From assembly GCA_027491255.1 (NCBI GenBank), contig JAIXWM010000008.1, positions 1 through 64,000 of the forward strand: a stretch of 64,000 bases of DNA, given 5' to 3'. Positions 1-6,485 of the stretch are shown here, in pieces. How positions within the stretch are numbered: position 1 is the first letter of the stretch; each line of letters begins with the position of its first letter. This stretch comes from Rubrivivax sp. Its GTDB lineage: Bacteria > Pseudomonadota > Gammaproteobacteria > Burkholderiales > Burkholderiaceae_C. The notes beneath the pieces were generated by a model. It saw only the letters and a list, made by a program, of their open reading frames with translations. It was not told the origin of the DNA and made no database searches. The translations under genes and the position numbers were made by a program.

Positions 1-1444
1 CCGCCCAGGGCGACGTCTCCACCGCGCCGCTGCCGTCCTCGCGCCGCACCAGGCTGCGCACGTACTGCTGCCCGCCTTCGCTCTTGAGCTCGAGGGCGGT
101 GCCGTCGTCGAAGGTTTGCATGGCAACCTCGTGCAACAGCCGGCCTTCGCCGTCGTAGAACTTGGTCAGCCACGTGCCGTCGGCCTGCAAGGCGCCGCTG
201 CTCGAGCCGGTCGGTTGGCCTTGCTCGTCGAAGTCCCAGCCCACACTCTGCGTCATCCGGCCGGTGGCGTCTTCGGTCCACCTGCGCTCGTAGTTCGTCC
301 CGACCATCTCGAAGCGCCAGCGGCCTTCGGTGTCGTCCTGCACCCGCACGACGCGCTCCAGCGTGCCCCCCTTGGCGTAGTGCCTCTGCTCCAGGACGCC
401 GTCTCTGGACGCGGTGCTCACTCCGGACCCGTCAGGCAGGAGGATGAGCGTGTCGCCGCTGCTGCTGCGTGCGTACAGGGTCCGGTCGCTTTCCTGGATG
501 GTGACCTCCCTCCCGCCCTGATCCCGAAGGAACTCGTCCACGATGGCATGCACATCGTTGGCAGAAACCGTGTCCTTGGTGTTGGCAGCCTGCACCAGAG
601 CCCACTTGTCGGCGATCACCGAGGCCAGGTGCGAAGGCGAGCTCTCCGGGTTGTGCAGGTCCACCCACAGCCTGATCCAGGGCGCAACTTGGCGGGCGGT
701 TTCGAGGGCGATGATGGTGTCGATCTTGTGTATCGCACCCACCTGCAGCGCCAGGCTGGACGCTGCGCTCGAGGGTGAACGCATGAGCAGCACACCCTGG
801 AGGAACATCGGGAAGAGCGATCGGTCGACCTCCACGCCCTCCACATGTGCGTTCATACCGCCCACAGCCACGGTGTACTGGCGGGCCGTGAAGGCGCGCA
901 TCGGCCCGTCCAGCTCCGCGTCCAGCTCTTGCGCACGAACCCAGGCGATCGCATCGCGATAGCCTGGGCTGCCGACCATACGTGCAGCCCCCGGGCCGTC
1001 AAAACTGCTGCCCGTCAGGCCGAACAGCTTGGCTATCACCTCCCCCTCGAAGGCACCCTGGCTGTGGCCGGTGACGGAGAAGAGTTTGGCCGCATCTTTG
1101 AACCGGATACCCTTTTCCAACGCGACCTGCTTTATCGCCGCGAAGGTGAACTCAACCGCCTGCTGCATCTCTGGGGTCCACTTGCCGGCCAAGATGGCGT
1201 CGAGGTTCTGAACGGAATCGCCCTGTCCGAACGGATTATTCGTGCCACGGTAGGCGATCGTGTAGGTGCCGTCCGGTCGGGCGTACGCCTGTGCGGCAAA
1301 GTTGGAGCCTGATTGGATGGTGGTGGGCGCCTCGTATTTCTGCACCTTGATCCGCGTCAGCCCCGCAACAGATCCCCCTGCCGTGTTGTTGACGCCATAA
1401 ACGTCGCGAGCGAGCTTGGCCTCGAGAACCAGATCACGTGACAT
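1..1444 (-). CDS. Class-3 lipase-like secreted/effector-type protein, 3' end outside the window
   Basis: The reading frame is open for 481 codons from ATG 1444 to the window edge, so the C-terminus is missing. An AGGAG lies 6 nt before this ATG; an in-frame ATG at 1450 abuts the AGGAG and is less likely. Residues 65-70 (AYRGTN) resemble the oxyanion strand of class-3 lipases. GHSQG at 126-130 is a GxSxG nucleophile elbow with Ser128. From about residue 340 the protein changes to short repetitive stretches of the type FDEQGQ and FYDGEGRLL, like the YD-type repeats of large surface or toxin proteins. There is no signal peptide, so export would need a dedicated system such as type VI secretion. 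Two exported paralogues lie directly upstream on the same strand, which suggests an effector/immunity locus. Lipase fold is fairly certain; effector role is inference. Confidence 0.7.
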   Translation of the reverse strand, partial: MSRDLVLEAKLARDVYGVNNTAGGSVAGLTRIKVQKYEAPTTIQSGSNFAAQAYARPDGTYTIAYRGTNNPFGQGDSVQNLDAILAGKWTPEMQQAVEFTFAAIKQVALEKGIRFKDAAKLFSVTGHSQGAFEGEVIAKLFGLTGSSFDGPGAARMVGSPGYRDAIAWVRAQELDAELDGPMRAFTARQYTVAVGGMNAHVEGVEVDRSLFPMFLQGVLLMRSPSSAASSLALQVGAIHKIDTIIALETARQVAPWIRLWVDLHNPESSPSHLASVIADKWALVQAANTKDTVSANDVHAIVDEFLRDQGGREVTIQESDRTLYARSSSGDTLILLPDGSGVSTASRDGVLEQRHYAKGGTLERVVRVQDDTEGRWRFEMVGTNYERRWTEDATGRMTQSVGWDFDEQGQPTGSSSGALQADGTWLTKFYDGEGRLLHEVAMQTFDDGTALELKSEGGQQYVRSLVRREDGSGAVETSPWA

Positions 1445-1495
1445 ATTCATCTCCTGAATTCGATCGACAATGAACTTGCCGCAAGGGAATGAGAA

Positions 1496-2446
1496 TCACC
1501 GCGGCCTGAATACATCGATGAAGTTCAGGAAGTTGCTGGCTCCAGACTTCATGGCCATGTCCCTCATCTGCATAGCGAACTGATGCGGCAGATAGATGAC
1601 ATGCTCAAAGTCATCTGGAATGACCTTTCCCTTCTTGTTGATCGTCACCAAGTCACGCTTGTCCATCGCAATCACATACCGCCCACCCGGATCCCCCGGC
1701 TCGATCTTGTGGGCTTGATAGTGCTTCATCTCGAAGCCGAAACTTATCCCAAGCGTATCGTCGAGTATCAACATATCCATGCCCTCAAGGACCGAATCCC
1801 TGAAGCCGACCTCCCACAACGAGCTCACAGGCCAGGGCAACACGCCCTTGGGGGCGTGCCAGAGACCAAACCAATAGCCTCCATCTGGATGAGCAAAAGA
1901 ATTCCCATATCGAGGGATCGCTCCCAGCGGAGGAGAATACTCTCCTCTCTTGTAGCGCTGTGATCTCGAAATCCTATCTCGATTTCCTCCAAACAACCAG
2001 TCGCTCGTATCGCGTCGATTCTCGTAAAACCGAACATCGGGGTTCGCAGCGGGCAACTTGAGATTCTGAGATAAATAGATCTCAAACCGGGCCATGCTCT
2101 GCCGCGTGCATTGATGCCGCCCCTGATCGTCCACCCTACAGCGGTCCATGTCGGCGCCGTCGACCATGCGGAACGCGATGGCCTCGGCGCCCTTGAGGTC
2201 CGGGCTCACCATGGTCTCGGGCATGCAGTAGCGCCGGGCGAACTCGGGCGTGACGACCCACAGGTAGTTGTCGATGTCGTAGGTGCGCCGCCCCTCCCGT
2301 GGGCCGGCGTAGTGCGCGAGTTCGCAGCTCTGCCATTCCTTCTCGCGCGCGGCCAGGCTCTTGGGCGTCTGCGCGAGCGCCTCACCGGCCCCGAAAACCC
2401 AGAACGCCATCACCGCGAGTTGCATGGTCATCAGCATTCGCGCCAT
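1496..2446 (-). CDS. Exported four-cysteine protein, paralogue 1 (candidate periplasmic immunity protein)
   Basis: About 316 residues. ATG 2446 has AAGG 5 nt upstream and starts a clean signal peptide ending GEALA before QTPK. An in-frame ATG at 2479 would add 11 residues and has a weaker ribosome site. The mature part has a conserved core shared with the gene at 2900-3628: a cysteine, then a WVVTPEFARRYCMPE stretch, a GAEAIAFR stretch and two more cysteines, then DVRFYENR. Four shared cysteines suggest two disulfides in the periplasm. It ends 51 nt before the lipase-like gene on the same strand. I do not recognise the family. Position beside a lipase and the presence of a paralogue fit an immunity protein, but that is inference. 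GC content of the 3' half is visibly lower than the surroundings. Confidence 0.6.
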   Translation of the reverse strand: MARMLMTMQLAVMAFWVFGAGEALAQTPKSLAAREKEWQSCELAHYAGPREGRRTYDIDNYLWVVTPEFARRYCMPETMVSPDLKGAEAIAFRMVDGADMDRCRVDDQGRHQCTRQSMARFEIYLSQNLKLPAANPDVRFYENRRDTSDWLFGGNRDRISRSQRYKRGEYSPPLGAIPRYGNSFAHPDGGYWFGLWHAPKGVLPWPVSSLWEVGFRDSVLEGMDMLILDDTLGISFGFEMKHYQAHKIEPGDPGGRYVIAMDKRDLVTINKKGKVIPDDFEHVIYLPHQFAMQMRDMAMKSGASNFLNFIDVFRPR

Positions 2447-2656
2447 CAGAGCCTTCGTCGATGAATTGCTTGGGATCATGGAGATGTGTCTTTCGCGTGT
2501 TCGGACCTGTCGGATTTCGAAGCTTCTGATCAATGCTTGAGGGCTATTGGGGTTGAAGGGACATTCGGACATCTTCGAAGAAATCCGCACCCTGCTTCCA
2601 GTCATACTGAAAAAAAATATCCTCGCAACACGTTTCGGAAACTCGATCACATGGGT

Positions 2657-2899
2657 TTATCCACCGGGATAGCTGATGTTTCTCTCATCTCGGTTACTCC
2701 TCTGGAAGTCCTCCCCGCGAATGATCCCCATGGCCCAGTGCCGGATGGGATTGCTCACATCGTGTTGTTCGTCGGCATATCCTCGTCTACCCCTGCGCTC
2801 GGACTGGAACTGCTCGTCTGGATTTAGCTGAGTCTGAAATCCCATGCTGTCCGAAATATTCAGAGTGATGAGATCCACTACCGGGACCCAATCTGCTTG
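2657..2899 (-). pseudogene. In-frame open remnant after the stop of paralogue 2
   Basis: Directly after the TAA of the upstream gene (2902-2900) the same frame stays open for 80 codons, from QADWVPVVDLITLNIS to a TAA at 2657. Its only ATG, at 2878, has no good ribosome site. The stretch VDLITLNISDSMGF has weak resemblance to the MDMLILDDTLGISFGF region of paralogue 1. It could therefore be a decayed C-terminal piece of that family, or the tail of another lipase-like copy. It lies in a GC-poor patch of foreign character. It and its flanks fill the 450-bp gap between the two exported proteins; I see nothing else there. Confidence 0.35.
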
Positions 2900-3628
2900 T
2901 TAGTAAGTTTCCACAAAGTTATCCGCACCCGTGGCCCATCCATATCTGGCACCCAAATAGAGAAGATGTGTCCACGTCTTCTCATTCACCGTCTTCGAAT
3001 GCGCCGGGCTGAAGGGTCTGCGCTCGCCTTCGACGTCGGGCATTTCGCCGCGGCGGCGGAAGTCATCTCTCTTTCCTTCGGGTCCGACCAGCCATCCGCT
3101 GCTGTGCGGCTTCTCCATGTAGAACCGCACCGAGGGATCGGCTTTGGGAATGTTGGCCTTGGTGTTGTCGATGTAGACGTCCATCCGCAGGCGCTGTTTG
3201 GCGGAGCACTGGTCGCTGCGGGCCATGAACATGCCGCACAGGGCGAATTCCTCAGGCTTCAGGCGCACAGCCACGGCCAGGGCGCCGGTGAGGGTGTCGT
3301 CGACGAAGCGCTCGGGCATGCAGAAGCGCCGGGCGAAATCGCGGCTGACGAACCAGACGTAGGGGTCCTGGTAGAAGCGGGTGGCGCCGGTGCCCGGGCC
3401 GCCGTAGTCGCCCTCGGGGCACTGCTTCATGCGGGCTTCTTCGGCCGCGGTGGCGGCGCGGGCCGGCAAGGCCATGAGGATGGCGGAAGCAGCAGCAGCA
3501 CACAGCATCAGCACCGGCAGCATTGGCCGTAGGGCGGTTCGCCGGGGCTGGTGAGCGTTGCGCCGCCGCGTGACAGGCGCATGGTGAGTGGCGGTGCTGG
3601 CAGGGCGGCGGGCGGAATGACGGGACAT
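2900..3628 (-). CDS. Exported four-cysteine protein, paralogue 2
   Basis: About 242 residues from ATG 3628. A basic N-terminus (RRPAST..TRRRN) precedes a hydrophobic segment ending ALPARA, consistent with a long signal peptide; an internal ATG at 3523 is a possible shorter start. The mature part aligns with paralogue 1 over its cysteine core (WFVSRDFARRFCMPE, GALAVAVR, PSVRFYMEK). It also aligns near the end (HLLYL ... GADNF against HVIYL ... GASNF), but lacks roughly 100 residues of the middle. It may be an internally deleted or divergent immunity-type protein. The frame reopens immediately after its stop. No family recognised. Confidence 0.55.
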   Translation of the reverse strand: MSRHSARRPASTATHHAPVTRRRNAHQPRRTALRPMLPVLMLCAAAASAILMALPARAATAAEEARMKQCPEGDYGGPGTGATRFYQDPYVWFVSRDFARRFCMPERFVDDTLTGALAVAVRLKPEEFALCGMFMARSDQCSAKQRLRMDVYIDNTKANIPKADPSVRFYMEKPHSSGWLVGPEGKRDDFRRRGEMPDVEGERRPFSPAHSKTVNEKTWTHLLYLGARYGWATGADNFVETY

Positions 3629-3797
3629 GGACTGCTCGGCGGAAGTCAGGCGGCCTTGGGTGCTCAAGAGCGTGCTCCCAGGTAGCGTAATCAAGCAGAG
3701 CTTTACTTGCGAGATAGTGTTTTCAGCAAGTGCTGAACGCTCCGGCATTTGACCCTGCTGGTTGCGGTCACTGTAGGCTTGCCACAACGCGCAGGCG

Positions 3798-4124
3798 TCA
3801 CCCGGGCGGGGGAGGCCGAGCCTCACCCGTTTGGGTGATGGACGCCTGCGCCCGATGGGTGTATGGGCCCCACGTGGGTTGCATCCAACGTCCTCTTGCC
3901 TGGGCGCCTTCGCGCCACCGGGCCAGCGCGGTCCACGCCGAAGCCTTCACTGCGCCGCTGCCGTCGTCGTGCGGCACGATGCTGCGCATGTGCTGCACGC
4001 CGCCCCAGGCGGGGGATGTGCTGGGCAGCCCCAGGGGCCTGGTTGTGTCTTGTTGGGGGCAAGGGCGCCGACGAAGATGCCGGCGCGGGTTTCCCCGGGC
4101 CACGCCCTGCGACAAGGCTTTCAT
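3798..4124 (-). pseudogene. Fragment of a second lipase-like gene
   Basis: On the minus strand 3933-4004 encodes GGVQHMRSIVPHDDGSGAV followed by KASAW. This matches GGQQYVRSLVRREDGSGAV followed by ETSPW at the very end of the visible lipase-like gene (1-90). The nucleotide similarity of the two stretches is plain as well. No start codon, lipase motif or ribosome site accompanies the fragment. It lies just upstream of paralogue 2 on the same strand, so it looks like the remains of another lipase-like gene followed by its own partner gene. The rest of the 3629-4177 interval shows nothing coding; 3670-3740 is AT-richer and could hold the promoter of paralogue 2. Confidence 0.5.
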
Positions 4125-4177
4125 CGATGCACGCCACGGCAGCCCACGAGGGCCGCCGGTTCAGCGCCCCCGGCGCC

Positions 4178-5416
4178 TCAGATCACATTGAGCTCCACCA
4201 GCCGTTCGCCGCGGTCCAGCCGCTGCGGCGACAGCGCCTCGATCGAGGGCGGGCTCTGCGCTGCGTCTGCCCGGCCAGACCCGCAAGACCCGCCCCTTCC
4301 GTCCGCCCCGCCCGTTGCGCCGGCGATCGCCGCCGCCAGCGCGCAGCCCACGGCCGGCGCCTGCTGCATGCCGTGGCCTGAGAAGCCGCAGGCGGTCCAC
4401 AGGCCGGCCCAGCCCGGCACGGCGCCGGCCAGGCCGTTGTGGTCGAAGTCGTTCATCTCGTAGTAGCCGGCCCAGGCCGAGCGCAGGCGCAGCGCTTCGA
4501 AGGCGGGCACACGGTTGGCCAGCGCCGGCCAGATCACCTGCTCGAACAGCGCGTGGTCGATGGCCTGCAGGTCGGGTTCGTCGGGGTCTCCCGGGCCGCC
4601 GTCGGCCAGCGCGCGCGGCGGGGCGCCGGCGATGTAGCCACGGCCCTCCGGGCGGCACCACACGCCGCCGGGGTCGATCAGCAGCGGGCAGCCCGGCAGC
4701 ACGGCCGGGCTGTCGAAGACGAAGACGTCGCGCTTGCGCGCGCGCACCGGCCAGGCCAGCCCGAGCGTGGCGGCCAGCGCGGCCGACCAGGCGCCGGCGC
4801 ACAGCACCACGTCCTGCGCCGGCACGCAGGCGCCGTCGGCCAGGCGCACGCCGAGCACCCGCGCGCCGCGCGCCTCGAAACCCACCGCATCGGCACGCAC
4901 CAAGCGCGCTCCGCAGGCGCGCGCCTTGCGCAGGAAGGCCCGGTGCAGCGCCGGGCCGTCGAACCAACCCTCGCCACGCAGGCCCAGCGAACCCAGCGCC
5001 AGGTCGTCGGTGCGCAGCCACGGAAAGCGCGCGCGCAGCGCGGCCGGCTCGAGCAGCGCCACCTCGGCGCCGGCAGCGCGCTGCAGGGCGTGCGCCGCGC
5101 GCAGCCGCGCCTGCGTGTCGGCGCGCGCCAGGTACAAGTAGCCGGGCTCGACCAGGCCGAGCGCCGGGCCCTCGCCGTCCACCGCCAGTTCCTGGGCGGC
5201 GCGGCGCAGGAAGTCCAGGCTCCAGCGCGACAGCGCCACGTTGACCGCGGTGCTGAACTGCTGCCGGATCGAACTCGCCGACAGGCTGCTCGACGCGCGC
5301 GCGAAGCCGGTGTCGCGCTCCAGCAGCGTGACCTCGCAACCGTGGTCACGGGCGAGGAAGCAGGCCGTGGCCGCGCCCAGGACCCCGGCACCGACGATGA
5401 CGACACGGCGGCTCAC
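4178..5416 (-). CDS. FAD-dependent oxidoreductase, DAO family (FOXRED1-like)
   Basis: 412 residues. The N-terminal VVIVGAGVLGAATA is a Rossmann FAD-binding motif (GAGVLG at 8-13) followed by the acidic LLERD. The stretch SSLSASSIRQQFSTAVN matches the FOXRED1-like branch of the D-amino-acid/sarcosine oxidase family. The C-terminal GFSGHGMQQAPAVG is the second FAD-contacting motif. These enzymes oxidise secondary or primary amino-acid-like substrates; the exact substrate cannot be read here. Residues about 366-392 form a Gly/Ser/Ala-rich low-complexity insert unusual for the family. The gene is monocistronic, with no metabolic neighbour to indicate substrate. Confidence 0.85.
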   Translation of the reverse strand: MSRRVVIVGAGVLGAATACFLARDHGCEVTLLERDTGFARASSSLSASSIRQQFSTAVNVALSRWSLDFLRRAAQELAVDGEGPALGLVEPGYLYLARADTQARLRAAHALQRAAGAEVALLEPAALRARFPWLRTDDLALGSLGLRGEGWFDGPALHRAFLRKARACGARLVRADAVGFEARGARVLGVRLADGACVPAQDVVLCAGAWSAALAATLGLAWPVRARKRDVFVFDSPAVLPGCPLLIDPGGVWCRPEGRGYIAGAPPRALADGGPGDPDEPDLQAIDHALFEQVIWPALANRVPAFEALRLRSAWAGYYEMNDFDHNGLAGAVPGWAGLWTACGFSGHGMQQAPAVGCALAAAIAGATGGADGRGGSCGSGRADAAQSPPSIEALSPQRLDRGERLVELNVI

Positions 5417-5539
5417 GCGCCGAGTCTATGCCTCTCGGAATGCAGACACGCCAAGGCCCGGTTCCTTTCGAGCGCCGGGCTCCGTGCGCAGGACCTGGGA
5501 TGCTCACGAGACACCTGCCGTTCCGCTTGCTCACACCCG

Positions 5540-5595
5540 GTTCGCACCGAGCTGGCGGAAGTGCCCGCGAGGGCTTCGACAGGCTCAGCCCGAAC
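5540..5595. repeat. REP-type hairpin repeat, copy 1
   Basis: An imperfect inverted repeat whose arms read GTTCGCACCGAGCT and AGGCTCAGCCCGAAC around a GC-rich loop. It belongs to the GTTCGGGCTGAGCTTGTCGAAG-type intergenic palindrome that is common in Burkholderiales. A second copy, in opposite orientation, is at 30771-30826. It lies in a 350-bp gene-free stretch (5417-5765) that also contains degenerate CTCAGCCCG half-units at 5650-5680 and nothing else I can name. Confidence 0.6.
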
Positions 5596-5765
5596 GGTGC
5601 CTCCTCCACTTGCCCGGCTTCTGGCTCGGCGCGAATGTTTTCTGACTCAGCCCGCACGGTTTCACGCTCAGCCCGTATGGCGCCGGACTCCACAGGCGCG
5701 GCTTGCCGCTCCGCCTGGGCGGTTTCTCTGCGAACGCCGCGCGCCGACAGGGGCCCGGGACGCTC

Positions 5766-6485
5766 TCAGGCCGGCGTCACGCCCTCGAAGCCGCTGCGCG
5801 CGCGCAAGGCCGCACTGTCGTTGCCGGCCAGCAGCCTGACGAACTGCCCGGCAAGGCCTGCATCTGCGGCGCGTGCGCTCACGGCGGCGGTGTAGACGGT
5901 GGCCAGCTCGAAGCGCGCAGGCAGCGGCGCGACGAGTTCCACGCCGGGGGTGTACAGGATCTCCGTGACCTGGGTGCAGCCGATCGGCGCGGCGCAGCGG
6001 GCGGCCGCCAGCTCCCGCATGGCCGTCGCGCCGTTCGGGAAGGTGCGCAGCCGCGGACCCAGCGTCTCGAGCAGGCCGAGTTCGCGCATCACGCGCTCGA
6101 AGTGGATGCCCGCAGTCGCGCGCAGCGGATCGGGGAAGTAGACCTCGTCGGCGGCGCCCAGTGCCCGCGCGAGCGCGTCCGGGCTGGCCACGTCAGGGTG
6201 GGGCGTGCCGGCGCGCACGGCCACGCCGGTGCGCACGCGCCCGAGCGGGGCGCGCGTGGCCGCCAACACGGCACCCTGCTCGGCCATGGCGCCAATCATT
6301 GCATCGGTCAGGACGACGAGATCGCAGGGCTCGCCCGCGTCGAAGGCCTCCTTGATGGCGCCGACGGCGCCGAAACGCCCGGTCACGGTCACGCCGAAGG
6401 ACTCTCGCAGCTGCGGTGCGAGCGCCTGCACCAGCGCCTGGGCAGCGCCGGCACACAGCAGGTGCAGGGTTCTGGGCTCCATCAT
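5766..6485 (-). CDS. ModA-like substrate-binding-domain protein without signal peptide
   Basis: 239 residues from ATG 6485 (ATG 6482 is also in frame). The start overlaps the stop of the molybdopterin dehydrogenase gene by 4 nt, so the two are co-transcribed and probably translationally coupled. The sequence has the type-2 periplasmic-binding fold pattern of ModA relatives: LHLLCAGAAQALVQAL at the start, CDLVVLTDAMI, and a C-terminal VYTAAVSARA stretch. The N-terminus has no real signal peptide, so it probably stays in the cytoplasm. It may bind an oxyanion or ligand linked to the dehydrogenase. Family placement is good; role is unknown. Confidence 0.7.
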   Translation of the reverse strand: MMEPRTLHLLCAGAAQALVQALAPQLRESFGVTVTGRFGAVGAIKEAFDAGEPCDLVVLTDAMIGAMAEQGAVLAATRAPLGRVRTGVAVRAGTPHPDVASPDALARALGAADEVYFPDPLRATAGIHFERVMRELGLLETLGPRLRTFPNGATAMRELAAARCAAPIGCTQVTEILYTPGVELVAPLPARFELATVYTAAVSARAADAGLAGQFVRLLAGNDSAALRARSGFEGVTPA

